DNA of 62,790 nt from the NCBI RefSeq assembly GCF_021083185.1, contig NZ_JAIGQB010000014.1:1-62790 (forward strand), written 5' to 3'. The stretch comes from Nocardioides furvisabuli (GTDB lineage: Bacteria; Actinomycetota; Actinomycetes; Propionibacteriales; Nocardioidaceae). Positions 15,151-24,257 of the stretch are shown here, one piece after another. The first letter of the stretch is position 1. Every line of letters begins with the position of its first letter. The notes beneath the pieces were generated by a model, which was not told the origin of the DNA, searched no databases, and saw only the letters and a list, made by a program, of their open reading frames with translations. The translations under genes were made by a program, and so were the position numbers.

Positions 15151-16637
15151 CGGGCTGGGACGAAGGCCGCCTGCACAGCACCGTGCTGGTGTCGCCCCGT
15201 CGCGAGCGACGCCGTGACCGTCGCACCCGGCAGAGTGCTGCGAAGTCCTTGCTCTCCGTGGACCGAGAGGCACGGAAGGCAGCAGCCAAGGCCAGAGCCG
15301 ACGAGCTGACAGCCGAGCGCCGCGCCACCGTCGTGTTGCCCCGGGCAGGTGAGCCCGGCCCCGCCGCCCTTCGTACTTCCGGCCGATTGCGCCTACGACG
15401 CCATCAGGACACCTCAGCGACGCTGGCGGGTGCATACCCGTTCCTCGCCGAGGGTGGCCTCGGAAGTGACGGCGTCTTCGTCGGTCAGGATCTCTACTCA
15501 GGCAGCTCCTTCGTCTATGACCCCTGGGTGCTCTACTCCCGCGGTCTCATCACCGCACCGAACCTCGTCCTCGCCGGGATTGTGGGTGCCGGCAAGTCCG
15601 CGCTGGCGAAGAGCCTCTACACCCGTTCGATCCCGTTCGGGCGCCGCGTGTACGTGCCGGGCGACCCGAAGGGTGAGCACACCGCGGTGGCCGAGGCCGT
15701 CGGCGGCAAGGCCATCGCGCTCGGGCACGGCATGGCCAACCGGCTCAACCCCCTCGACGAGGGTCTTCGGCCCAGCGGTCTCGATGACGCGCAGTGGACG
15801 GCGCAGGTCACGGCCAGGCGACGGGACCTGGTCGGCGCCCTGGCCGAGACCGTGCTGGAGCGCCGGCTGACACCGCTGGAGCACACGGCAATCGACGTCG
15901 CCCTCGGTGACGTCGTCCGCGCCTCGCCAACGCCTGTGCTGCCGATGGTGGTGGACCGGCTCCTCTCCCCCGACCCGACCACCGACACTGACGGTCGGCT
16001 CGCAGAAGACGGACGCCTGGTCGCCCACGCGCTCCGACGTCTGGTCGCCGGCGACCTCGCTGGGCTGTTCGACGGCCCGAGCACGGTCCGGTTCGATCCG
16101 ACCCTGCCGATGGTGTCGCTCGATCTCTCCCGCGTGACCGAGAACGCCACCCTGATCTCAGTGCTGATGACGTGCGCATCGGCCTGGATGGAGTCCGCAC
16201 TACTCGATCCGTCCGGCGGGCAGAGGTGGGTGGTGTACGACGAGGCCTGGCGCCTCATGTCCCACCCGGCACTCCTGCGCCGGATGGACGCGCATTGGCG
16301 ACTCGCGCGCCACTATGGCATCGCGAACATGCTGATCTTCCACAAGCTCTCCGACCTCGACAACGTCGGCGACCAAGGCTCAGCGATGCGCGCCCTCGCG
16401 TCGTCGCTGCTCGCCAACGCCGAGACGCGCGTGGTCTACCGGCAGGAGTCGGACCAGCTCGGGTCGACGGCGACAGCCTTAGGCCTGACTGGGACCGAGC
16501 AGTCGCTGTTGCCAACGTTGGGAACCGGCCAGGGGCTGTGGCGGATCAAGGACAGGTCCTTCGTGGTGCAGCATCAGCTGCATCCCGCCGAGCTCGAGCT
16601 GTTCGACACATCTGCTCGAGCGTCGGGAGCGAGGTAG
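15147..16637 (+). CDS. VirB4/TraC-like conjugation ATPase
   Basis: A 496-aa P-loop ATPase with Walker A GIVGAGKS (about 144-151) and Walker B RWVVYDEAWRLM (about 360-371), followed by a helical segment (HYGIANMLIFHKLSDL) and a glutamine-containing sensor region (YRQESDQLG), as in VirB4/TraC enzymes. The N-terminal 70 residues are basic and helical. It powers assembly or substrate transfer of the type IV channel, probably with the SCO6880-type protein encoded just upstream. The start is GTG 15147. It is the last forward transfer gene before the AT-richer cassette at 16952. Confidence 0.85.
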   Translation: MTGWDEGRLHSTVLVSPRRERRRDRRTRQSAAKSLLSVDREARKAAAKARADELTAERRATVVLPRAGEPGPAALRTSGRLRLRRHQDTSATLAGAYPFLAEGGLGSDGVFVGQDLYSGSSFVYDPWVLYSRGLITAPNLVLAGIVGAGKSALAKSLYTRSIPFGRRVYVPGDPKGEHTAVAEAVGGKAIALGHGMANRLNPLDEGLRPSGLDDAQWTAQVTARRRDLVGALAETVLERRLTPLEHTAIDVALGDVVRASPTPVLPMVVDRLLSPDPTTDTDGRLAEDGRLVAHALRRLVAGDLAGLFDGPSTVRFDPTLPMVSLDLSRVTENATLISVLMTCASAWMESALLDPSGGQRWVVYDEAWRLMSHPALLRRMDAHWRLARHYGIANMLIFHKLSDLDNVGDQGSAMRALASSLLANAETRVVYRQESDQLGSTATALGLTGTEQSLLPTLGTGQGLWRIKDRSFVVQHQLHPAELELFDTSARASGAR

Positions 16638-16951
16638 GAAATCCGAAGCATCTCTGGCTCATAACCCTCGCCACATGCTTGCCAGCCATTCCCAGGTTTG
16701 GGTCGACCTGGCCAGCGTCCTTTCAGCCGCGACAGGGCCGACAGGACACCGCCGGTCAACACATCAGCGGACGTACCTATGACACCAAGAACGAGGACGT
16801 AACGTCGTCGCAGCGAGCACCGCAAGCGCTGGTCAGCAGACTTGAACCGTGGCGTGAAAGACCGCCGCCGACGCCGCCCACAGATCCGTGGTGGTCAGGG
16901 GGCTCATCCTGCGAGATCATGTGTCCCGGTCGCGATTCAGGGGGTGGAAGG
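16638..16951 (+). other. Gene-poor junction between transfer operon and cargo cassette
   Basis: About 314 bp without a convincing gene. It separates the VirB4-like gene from the ATPase of the three-gene cassette and should hold that cassette's promoter. I see no clear terminator or repeat. A small minus-strand reading frame here has no ribosome site and no recognisable product. Confidence 0.4.
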
Positions 16952-18229
16952 GTGGACGGAAACGGACCCAAGTTCGTCCAAGCCGATGGAGAGAAGATCC
17001 GTGACCTTGAAACCATCCACATCCCGCATCCCGGGGCTCCACTTGACATAAATCGGAGCGCGCTTCTTATTGGCTCGCGGGGCTCAGGGAAGACAACGTT
17101 TCTTCGTTATCGCAAACAATCGGCATACCCTGGCGCGATTTACATCAACTTGCTCAACGCCCTATTCCCGATAACTCGGGAGGCTGGCCTAGGAGGAAGA
17201 GACCTCGCCGTCGACCCTGACCTCGATGCGCGTATACAGCGCAAGACAGCCGCACTCTTGGCAGTGGCGGCCCTGACACAAGCCATCCAGGATGATGGCC
17301 CAGCGTGCGGACTTGCGCACGAATCCCTGTCGATCCTCAGCCCCGTTCTGCCAGCAGAGATTTCGACGACCAGAAAGTGTACCGCGGGCAACCTCGAACG
17401 CCTGGCGTTCGCAGTCGGCGACCATCATTTGGATTTCTGGGACACACTGCCGGCCGCCCGACGGCTCATGTCCTGCCTTCTAAAGATTGCAGGTCGGAGG
17501 GATGTAGAGACGCTCATCTTTCTTGATCGCGCCGAAGACGCTCCAGCAGCTTGCGTGTCTCTTTTGGTTAAATTGCTGGATCAATCGTTTGAGTTGCTTT
17601 GCGTTGTCGCGAGCCGACCAGGAATCGCGGAACAAGTTTTCGGGATTCACGACCCGACACTGGTCCCTGGGGATCACTACAACATAATCCATCTCGGAGT
17701 GTCCCCCTATAGTCACGAATGGCAGGCGTTCTCTCGGGAAGCCGTGGCGCGATATCTCACGGTCAATGGCTCAGACATCTCGGCAGAAGATGTCGCGCCG
17801 TGGGTCAGCATGATTGGCCGGGACTCGATCCGGCAAATGGTCGAACTCGCGTACATCATGCAGACTCCCCAACTCACATCGAACGACCTCGCTCGGCAGA
17901 TAACGAACGTGTCGCGTCGAATTCGAAGCAACGTAACCGTTCGCATGAGACCGGTGGTTCGGGACTTCGCCGCCGTCCTTGACTCTTTCCGGAAGCAGCA
18001 CCTCTCCGCGATCGGTGGTGCAACCGGCCAGACAGTCCTAGAGCTTGAGGCGTACGAGCTTGATGACACCGTTGACAATAAGACCGCCCGCTTAGTCCGG
18101 CGAGCGCTCGCCGCGGAGGCCCTTCACCTAACCGAGGGCGAGATATGGGACGCAAACCTCCTACCCACAAGGTTCGAGATCCCACCACTACTGCTTTGGG
18201 ATCAGAGGTTCATTCAATGGACAAAATAG
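16952..18229 (+). CDS. ORC/STAND-like P-loop ATPase, first gene of candidate defence operon
   Basis: A 425-aa soluble protein. Walker A is GSRGSGKTTF (41-50), Walker B LIFLDRAED (188-196), and a sensor-like VVASRPG follows at 218-224, an arrangement like the ORC/Cdc6 and STAND branches of AAA+ ATPases. The C-terminal 200 residues are helical with no recognised domain. The start is GTG 16952 after GGAAGG; ATG 16919 would add 11 residues. Codon choice is more AT-rich than in flanking transfer genes, a sign of separate acquisition. As the first gene before a TIR-like and a Rossmann-like protein, it is the likely sensor or switch of a defence system. Confidence 0.75.
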   Translation: MDGNGPKFVQADGEKIRDLETIHIPHPGAPLDINRSALLIGSRGSGKTTFLRYRKQSAYPGAIYINLLNALFPITREAGLGGRDLAVDPDLDARIQRKTAALLAVAALTQAIQDDGPACGLAHESLSILSPVLPAEISTTRKCTAGNLERLAFAVGDHHLDFWDTLPAARRLMSCLLKIAGRRDVETLIFLDRAEDAPAACVSLLVKLLDQSFELLCVVASRPGIAEQVFGIHDPTLVPGDHYNIIHLGVSPYSHEWQAFSREAVARYLTVNGSDISAEDVAPWVSMIGRDSIRQMVELAYIMQTPQLTSNDLARQITNVSRRIRSNVTVRMRPVVRDFAAVLDSFRKQHLSAIGGATGQTVLELEAYELDDTVDNKTARLVRRALAAEALHLTEGEIWDANLLPTRFEIPPLLLWDQRFIQWTK

Positions 18230-18270
18230 TTCACCGGGTGTCAAACGAGGAGCTTCAAGGAAGGCATCTG

Positions 18271-19134
18271 ATGACTGCCCCACAAAAGCGCCCCGAGGTC
18301 TTCGTTTCGTACGTATTTGCTGATCCCGTCTCGCGACAGATGCGCTCCTCTATTGAGAGACATTTGTCTGTGGACGTTACGATTACCGATGGAAACCACT
18401 TGGGTTCGGGTGACTGGGCAGCAGAGATCCGTCGTCGAATGGACCGAGCTAAGTATGCGGTGGTCGACGTGACAGGTCCGAGCCGAGAAGTGATGTTCGA
18501 GTACGGCTTCGCCGGCAACAAGGAAGTCGTTCTGTGTGTTCGCAACCCTGGCGAACGGGCGGCACTGCCGACATGGGTCACCGGTTCGACCGTTCACACA
18601 TACGCAGGTGCTGACATGCCCTTGTTCGCGGCTTCGCTCGATGAACTTCTTAGGAGGGTGAAGAAGCCGTACCAGAAGCCAAGACTGCGAGCAGTGCCAG
18701 GCGAAGCGGTCTGGCTGCAATCAGAGGACTCGGCGTGGTGTGACAGGATCTTCGCCCGCATAGACAATCTCGCGAAAGAGAATCGCGTGACACTCACTCG
18801 TGTCTATCCTGAGCAGTTGCGCAGTTTCCAGGACACCCTGGAGTATGTCGGCGGCCAGTTTGTTTTCGCCTGCATTGATGGCGGCGAGCAGGACTACGCG
18901 GCGCAGTTTTTTATCGGAGATCTTGTGGCTCGTCCCGACGTCGGCACGGGTAAACGAAACGGTCTGTCCCGGCAGGCTTTCGTTCTAACTCCGGAGTTCT
19001 CTAGCTCTGTCCCGTGGATAGCAGACAGTGTGCGACGACTACCTCAACGCCACGTTGAGATTCCCACGGCTGAAAGCCGACTTTACGACGCGGCCCGTAG
19101 CGCCTTCCGAGCGTGCAAAGGAGTCGTGAGGTGA
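18271..19134 (+). CDS. TIR/nucleoside-deoxyribosyltransferase-like protein, second gene of candidate defence operon
   Basis: In this 287-aa protein, residues 8-92 form a flavodoxin-like fold: strand EVFVSYVFAD, then DGNHLGSGDWAAEIRRRMD, strand AVVDVTGP and SREVMFEYGFAGN (71-83). The last motif matches the NxxFExG region of TIR-like and deoxyribosyltransferase-like enzymes, with Glu77 as candidate catalytic residue. Residues 110-287 form a second alpha/beta domain (including FVFACIDGGEQDYAAQFFIGDL) that I cannot name. It may hydrolyse NAD or another nucleotide, or sense one. ATG 18271 is preferred because AAGGAAGG precedes it; ATG 18217 overlapping the ATPase stop is an alternative. Its stop overlaps the next start. 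Confidence 0.65.
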   Translation: MTAPQKRPEVFVSYVFADPVSRQMRSSIERHLSVDVTITDGNHLGSGDWAAEIRRRMDRAKYAVVDVTGPSREVMFEYGFAGNKEVVLCVRNPGERAALPTWVTGSTVHTYAGADMPLFAASLDELLRRVKKPYQKPRLRAVPGEAVWLQSEDSAWCDRIFARIDNLAKENRVTLTRVYPEQLRSFQDTLEYVGGQFVFACIDGGEQDYAAQFFIGDLVARPDVGTGKRNGLSRQAFVLTPEFSSSVPWIADSVRRLPQRHVEIPTAESRLYDAARSAFRACKGVVR

Positions 19135-20168
19135 ATCGATCTTTGTCCACAGAACGACGCGCCGGTGAGAACGTTTTTCTTGTAGGCGCACTCTCCTACG
19201 AGGAAAGGTGCGTCGGCGCGTTGGCGGCGCTTTCAAGACGGGACCGCGAACTCCAAGGCGTGTTCTTGGACTATGGCACCACGGCAACACCCGGTGCGAC
19301 TGCAACTACCCGCAGGCAGACAAACTGGGAGAAAATCGAAGACATCACTAGGTCGCAAACGGATTGGGTGTGCCACCGGTCATCCTCAAATCCGTACGCC
19401 ATGGATGATCTCGCGCAGGTACTTGATGACGCTGCGAAATTAGAGCGGGGACGGCTGGTCGTGGACGTGACCTGCATGACGAAGCCGCACCTTTTAGCGG
19501 CGGCAAGCTGGCTAGCTGTCCACCCGGAGGTGAGTTGGACCCTTGCTTACGCCACGCCCAAGAACTACGGCGACGTTCAGAGAAGCATCGACAGCGGCGT
19601 GCAGGCAACTCTCACATTACCGTTGGGCCCACATCCGTCGTTAAGGAACCAAGGTTTATCGCTCGGGCTCTTTATACTTGGAGCCGAGGCGGGTCGAGCA
19701 GCGATCGCACTCGAGGAACTCGAGCCGAGTGCCGGCCTGATTGTCTTGGTCACACGGAGCGATCGCGCGGACTTCGAGGCAAACACGCTGGCACAAAACG
19801 ATCAGTTGGTCAGCTACCTTAGTAGTTTGGTGTTAGCCGGTCCGAGGGTTGTTGACTCTGGCTTCGCACAGATTTGGCCCTCGAAAGGGTGGGAGTTCCG
19901 CGAATTCAGAAATGAGACACTCGTGTCGGACACGTATAATCACCTGGTGAATGAATTGATTCCCGCCGCGGAACTCTTGGATTCACCAATCGTCCTTTAT
20001 CCCTTCGGCCCGAAAGACGCAGTTTTCATGGCTAGTTTCGTTCTAGCGCGGCTGTACCCCCACGCGAGTTGGTCGATATATCCCGTTCTCGACACTCATC
20101 CGCTGGACTACAGCGAGGGACTGCACGGCTTGCGCTGGCTATCGAGCGAGGAGGTCAACTCGGTCTAG
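19131..20168 (+). CDS. Rossmann/CARF-like protein of unknown function, third gene of candidate defence operon
   Basis: The 345-aa protein starts at GTG 19131, overlapping the previous stop and preceded by AAAGGAG. The N-terminus has a strand followed by SYEERC (22-27), then FLDYGT. Later VVDVTCMTKPHLLAAASWLA (110-129) resembles the strand-loop-helix D-x-T-x-x-T-K motif of CARF-type Rossmann folds. A second half has LVTRSDRADFE and IVLYPFGPKDAVFMASFVLA, suggesting two Rossmann-like lobes. I do not recognise a named family. A ligand-binding or effector role beside the ATPase and TIR-like protein is inference. Its gene shares their AT-richer composition. Confidence 0.6.
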   Translation: MNRSLSTERRAGENVFLVGALSYEERCVGALAALSRRDRELQGVFLDYGTTATPGATATTRRQTNWEKIEDITRSQTDWVCHRSSSNPYAMDDLAQVLDDAAKLERGRLVVDVTCMTKPHLLAAASWLAVHPEVSWTLAYATPKNYGDVQRSIDSGVQATLTLPLGPHPSLRNQGLSLGLFILGAEAGRAAIALEELEPSAGLIVLVTRSDRADFEANTLAQNDQLVSYLSSLVLAGPRVVDSGFAQIWPSKGWEFREFRNETLVSDTYNHLVNELIPAAELLDSPIVLYPFGPKDAVFMASFVLARLYPHASWSIYPVLDTHPLDYSEGLHGLRWLSSEEVNSV

Positions 20169-20403
20169 TCGAGTAGGTCTACAAGGGTCGTGCTCGTCAC
20201 GGCAGGTGCTCCGGGAGGTGAAGTTCGGGGTGCGCGTGGCCGCAGCCAAGCCTTCACCGCCTGTTCCCTACGGCAGCCCGGCGTGGGCGGAACCGCACGG
20301 TAATGGCTCTTTCGATTGCCTCTAGCTAGCCGTTGACGCGAGTAGTCCCACGCGGGGATGGTCCCGGGGGCGCACCTGTTGTCTGAGAGACAGGAGCCGC
20401 CTG

Positions 20404-21462
20404 ATGAGAGCTCAGCCCCGAGGCGTCGTTTCCCGCGACGAGAAGCTCGACGCGCTTCAGCAGAAGCTGGCCGAGTCCGTCAGCGATCTGGTGACCGGAG
20501 ATGACTGGAAGCGGGCGATGGAGTTCACGGCCAGATTTCGCGCCCGTTCGTTCAACAACACGCTGCTGATCTATGTCCAGCACGCCGCCGCCTTCCAAGA
20601 AGGTCGCGTGCCCGAGCCTGCACCGTCGTACGTCGCTGGCTTTAAGCAGTGGCTCAGCCTGGGCCGGCACGTCATGAAGGGCCAGTCGGGCTACGCGATC
20701 CTCGCACCCGTGACAGCACGGTTCGCGTCGTCGACTCCGACCAGCGCGGAGTCGTGGCGACGTCTCGGCCAAGGTGAGACGGCCAAGCCCGGAGAGGTCG
20801 TGCGTACGCGCTTGGTTGGTCTCAAGCCTGCCTACGTCTGGGACCTGAGTCAGACCGATGGTGACCCGGTTCCCGAACCACCGCGCCCCGTGTTGCTCCA
20901 AGGACAAGCCCCGGCAGGATTGTGGGACGGCCTCGCGGATCAGATCACCTCGAACGGTTTTGACCTCAGGCTGGTGTCACACGCTGAGGCGATCGGTGGC
21001 GCCAACGGCCTCACGGACTACACGACCCGCGACGTGTCGGTCCGCATGGACATGGACGACGCCGCCCAGGTCAAGACGCTGGCCCACGAGCTGGGTCACG
21101 TCATGCTCCACGGACCTGACAACGCCGATGCCGCGATGCACCGCGGTATCGCGGAGGTCGAAGCGGAGTCCGTCGCGCTCATGGTGGGCGCCGGGCACGG
21201 CCTGGCGACCGACGACTACACCGTGCCGTACGTCGCCACGTGGGCCGGCAGCGTCCCAGGCAAGTCTCCCGTCGAGGTCGTGCAGTCCACGGCCGAACGA
21301 GTCCGCAGCGCAGCCGTGACGATCCTCGACAAGCTGGAGACTCGCAAGATCGGCAATGGCGATCCACCAGGACTCGACCGCGAAGCGCTGACGATCCGGC
21401 ACACCGTGGCACCTGCGAGCGCGCCGGTGAAGCGACAGCCGTCGGAGGTGCTGGGCCGATGA
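20404..21462 (+). CDS. ardC: ArdC-like antirestriction protein
   Basis: A 352-aa protein with an N-terminal ssDNA-binding ArdC domain (residues about 10-130, including FNNTLLIYVQ and GYAILAPV) and a C-terminal zincin domain with HELGHVMLH and a downstream EVEAESVA Glu ligand. ArdC proteins coat incoming single-stranded DNA and protect it against restriction during conjugation. It has a good AGGAG ribosome site. It opens a second transfer operon (ATGA overlap with the next gene, then the VirD4-like gene). The 235 bp upstream contain TTGACG at 20332-20337 as a possible -35 box but no gene. Confidence 0.8.
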   Translation: MRAQPRGVVSRDEKLDALQQKLAESVSDLVTGDDWKRAMEFTARFRARSFNNTLLIYVQHAAAFQEGRVPEPAPSYVAGFKQWLSLGRHVMKGQSGYAILAPVTARFASSTPTSAESWRRLGQGETAKPGEVVRTRLVGLKPAYVWDLSQTDGDPVPEPPRPVLLQGQAPAGLWDGLADQITSNGFDLRLVSHAEAIGGANGLTDYTTRDVSVRMDMDDAAQVKTLAHELGHVMLHGPDNADAAMHRGIAEVEAESVALMVGAGHGLATDDYTVPYVATWAGSVPGKSPVEVVQSTAERVRSAAVTILDKLETRKIGNGDPPGLDREALTIRHTVAPASAPVKRQPSEVLGR

Positions 21463-22001
21463 GCATGCTTAACGCTGCCGCCTCCTATCAACGCGAGGAC
21501 CGCGCAGCCCCACGTGTGGAACAGCGTGTCCCCGTCGTCATGCCACTGGTCGACGTCCGAATCGACGTCGAGGGCACCGTGTCGGTCAAACTCGATCGAG
21601 AGCCGTACGCCACCGACGCCCCGCTGCACCGTGAGGACCTCAAGCGACTGCTTTGGAAACTCGCGACCGATCTCGATACGCCGATCCGTGTCGAGGTGCG
21701 CGAAGCAGACGGCTCGGCATTCACCGACATCGTCACCCCGGGGCCTCAAGACGTACGACCGCCCGATCCTCCCCGGCCAGCCACTGCCCGACCGGACCAG
21801 ACAACTGGCGAGACGGCCAGTGGACGGTTCCTCCCTCTCGAGGACGTCGCCGTGGCTGTCGTCGTCGCGCACCAGACCGCGAGCGAGGACGGCGTGGCCA
21901 ACCTGCGCCTCCCGCCTGCCCTCCTTGAGTCCCACGCTGGTCGACTCGTGCTCGTGGGACAGCAGTCCGGAGCCGTCGTGGTGAGCGGCGTCTCGGGATG
22001 A
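21459..22001 (+). CDS. Hypothetical protein between ardC and the coupling protein gene
   Basis: A 180-aa protein coupled on both sides by ATGA overlaps, so genuinely part of the transfer operon. It has strand-rich segments (LVDVRIDVEGTVSVKLD; TPIRVEVREADGSAFTDIV), a proline-rich linker and a short C-terminal alpha/beta piece. No membrane segment or known motif is seen. It could be an accessory to the coupling protein or to ArdC; no function can be assigned. Confidence 0.65.
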   Translation: MSMLNAAASYQREDRAAPRVEQRVPVVMPLVDVRIDVEGTVSVKLDREPYATDAPLHREDLKRLLWKLATDLDTPIRVEVREADGSAFTDIVTPGPQDVRPPDPPRPATARPDQTTGETASGRFLPLEDVAVAVVVAHQTASEDGVANLRLPPALLESHAGRLVLVGQQSGAVVVSGVSG

Positions 22002-23782
22002 ACCCCCGCGGTCACGGAGCCGACGATGAGCTCGTCAACCTCGGTCTCGTCCTCGTCGCAGCGATCGGTGTCATCGCAGCGACCCTTCGACTGGCAGGAT
22101 CCGCGGCGGCCTGGCTGTCCGGCGCTGACCAGCCGGAGCATGGCTGGGAGGCAGGATTTCAGGTACTCGGCGACCCCACCCACCCTGCCGAGGCTTTGGG
22201 ATCGACTGGTCTCACGGCGAGGGTCTACTGGGGCGTCCTCGCGCTGATGGTGGCCATCGTCGTCGCCAGCTCACTCGTGCTGTGGCGACGCATGAGGATG
22301 ATCAGGCATCGGCCGTCGAGCGACCCGCGGCGCCTGGCTGGGGTGGCAACAGGTCGCGACGTACGGGCCTTCGCTTCGCGCAAGGCGTTGTTGGCCCGCG
22401 GCAAGGCACTTCGGCCTTCGTTGGACCGACCGCAGCCGTCGGAGGTCGGCTACCGCCTCGGCCGCTCGCGTGGCCACGACGTGTGGGCCTCGGTCGAGGA
22501 CTCCATCCTCGTGCTCGGCCCGCCACGATCCGGCAAAGGCCTGCACGTGGTCGTCAACGCGATCCTCGACGCCCCGGGGGCCGTCATCACCACAGCGACC
22601 CGGCCGGACAACGTCGCCGCCACCATCCTCGAGCGCCAGCGGCGCGGGCCGGTCGCCGTCTTCGACCCTCAGCGTCTCGCCGATGGGCTGCCCGCCGGCC
22701 TGCGCTGGTCACCCGTCCGAGGATGCAGCGATCCCCTGACCGCGATGATCCGAGCGACCGGGCTCGCGTCGGCCACCGGCCTTTCGACCGGCGGTGTCGA
22801 GTCCGGCGGCTTCTGGGAGGGCAAGACCCGCACCGCGCTTCAGGCACTGCTCCACGCAGCGGCCCTCGACAACCGAACCCCGCGCGAGCTGTACGGCTGG
22901 ACGCTCGCGCCCTCTGCAGCCGCCGACGCGGTGGCCATCTTGTCCAGCGACCCGAAGGCGGCCCCCGGCTGGGCTGACTCGCTCGAGTCCATGATCCATG
23001 CCGATCCCCGCACCCGCGACTCGATCTGGATGGGCGTCTCTCTCGCGCTGTCATGCCTGGCGGACCCTCGCGTACTCGACGCGGTCTCCCCCGATCCCGG
23101 CGAGGGCTTCGACCCGGATGACTTCCTCACCAACAACGGCACGCTGTACCTGCTGGCCACCGGTGCCGGAGCTGGCGCCTCCTGGTCGCTCGTCGCAGCC
23201 TTCATCGAGGACCTCGTCGAGACCGCCCGCCACCTTGCTGCGTCCTCCCCCGGCGCACGACTTGACCCACCGCTGCTCCTCGCGCTCGACGAGATCGGCA
23301 ACCTCTCACCACTGCCGTCCCTGCCCATGCTCATGGCAGAAGGGGGCGGGACCGGCATCACGACCATGCCCGTCCTCCAGTCGCTGTCACAGGCCCGAGA
23401 CAAGTGGGGCGACCACGCTGCCGGCGCGATCTGGGACGCCTCGATCGTCAAAGTCATCCTGGGCGGTGCATCGTCAGCGCGCGACCTCCAAGACCTCTCC
23501 GCATTGATCGGCGAGCGCGACGAACGCACCGACACCATCTCGATCGGCGACTACGGCTCGCGGTCGCTCCAGCGCTCAACGCGCCGAGTGCCCGTCATGC
23601 CGCCCGAGACCATCCGGACCCTCCCGTTCGGTAGCGCGGTCGTCCTTCTACGCAGTGCTCCACCGCTGGTCACCGACCTGCACGCGTGGACGTCGCGTGG
23701 AGATGCCGAGCAGCTCGGACGGGAACGTGCGCTAGTCGAGGCTGCCCTCCGCCGCGGGTCTCGCGGCACACCTGTCTGGTAG
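21998..23782 (+). CDS. VirD4/TraD-like type IV coupling protein
   Basis: The 594-aa ATPase has two membrane segments (about 13-40 and 77-96) and a cytoplasmic motor domain: Walker A GPPRSGKG (174-181), and Walker B LLLALDEIGNLS (about 420-432) followed by a glycine-rich stretch and QSLSQAR, as in VirD4/TraG/TraD proteins. It links the DNA-relaxase complex to the secretion channel and pumps DNA. Its presence is strong evidence that the element transfers single-stranded DNA by conjugation even though no relaxase is recognised in this window. Confidence 0.9.
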   Translation: MNPRGHGADDELVNLGLVLVAAIGVIAATLRLAGSAAAWLSGADQPEHGWEAGFQVLGDPTHPAEALGSTGLTARVYWGVLALMVAIVVASSLVLWRRMRMIRHRPSSDPRRLAGVATGRDVRAFASRKALLARGKALRPSLDRPQPSEVGYRLGRSRGHDVWASVEDSILVLGPPRSGKGLHVVVNAILDAPGAVITTATRPDNVAATILERQRRGPVAVFDPQRLADGLPAGLRWSPVRGCSDPLTAMIRATGLASATGLSTGGVESGGFWEGKTRTALQALLHAAALDNRTPRELYGWTLAPSAAADAVAILSSDPKAAPGWADSLESMIHADPRTRDSIWMGVSLALSCLADPRVLDAVSPDPGEGFDPDDFLTNNGTLYLLATGAGAGASWSLVAAFIEDLVETARHLAASSPGARLDPPLLLALDEIGNLSPLPSLPMLMAEGGGTGITTMPVLQSLSQARDKWGDHAAGAIWDASIVKVILGGASSARDLQDLSALIGERDERTDTISIGDYGSRSLQRSTRRVPVMPPETIRTLPFGSAVVLLRSAPPLVTDLHAWTSRGDAEQLGRERALVEAALRRGSRGTPVW

Positions 23783-23825
23783 AGCGGCTGCCAACCGAGG
23801 CGCCGCACGGCCTCAGGAGTCAGCC

Positions 23826-24257
23826 ATGACGATTCCCACGCAGATGAGTCTGCACGGCTACATCGCCACAGCGCCCGAGCTCAGCTTCACCGACAAGGGC
23901 CACGCACGGTTCCACTGCCGGGTGGGCATCGAGCAGCACCGCAAGGAGATCGACGGGTCGTTCACCAGACTCGACCCCGTCTACGCCGACCTCGTGATCT
24001 TTGAGCGCACTGCCGAACGGGCGTACTCGCGATTCAAGCCCGGAGATCGGGTCATCGCCTCGGGCTACATCCACGAGTACGAGCAGGACCGCCCCGGCCA
24101 GCCCAGCGAGATCCGCGAGCAGTTCGTCGCACGCCGCACCGGCCACGACTCTGCATGGACCCGGTACGTCGTCGACCGCACGCCGGCGAAGCAGCCTGAA
24201 GCGCCGCACAACGAGATGACGGTGGTCAACGAGCCCACGCCAGCCATCAGTCTGTGA
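23826..24257 (+). CDS. ssb: Single-stranded DNA-binding protein (plasmid/ICE type)
   Basis: A 143-aa OB-fold protein: MSLHGYIATAPELSFTDKG, RFHCRVGIEQH and KPGDRVIASGYIHEYE follow the SSB strand pattern, although the family's usual acidic DDDIPF tail is absent. It would coat single-stranded DNA during transfer or replication of the element. It has a CAGGAG ribosome site and its stop overlaps the next gene start (GTGA). A second OB-fold protein is encoded on the chromosome at 62111-62473. Confidence 0.8.
   Translation: MTIPTQMSLHGYIATAPELSFTDKGHARFHCRVGIEQHRKEIDGSFTRLDPVYADLVIFERTAERAYSRFKPGDRVIASGYIHEYEQDRPGQPSEIREQFVARRTGHDSAWTRYVVDRTPAKQPEAPHNEMTVVNEPTPAISL

Noticed and set aside
16574..16825. 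Minus-strand frame at the end of the VirB4-like gene
   Set aside because: No start signal, overlaps a well-supported gene and has no recognisable domain.
19934..19941. TATAAT sequence as a promoter
   Set aside because: It lies inside the third cassette gene in frame, with no suitable -35 and no gene start downstream.
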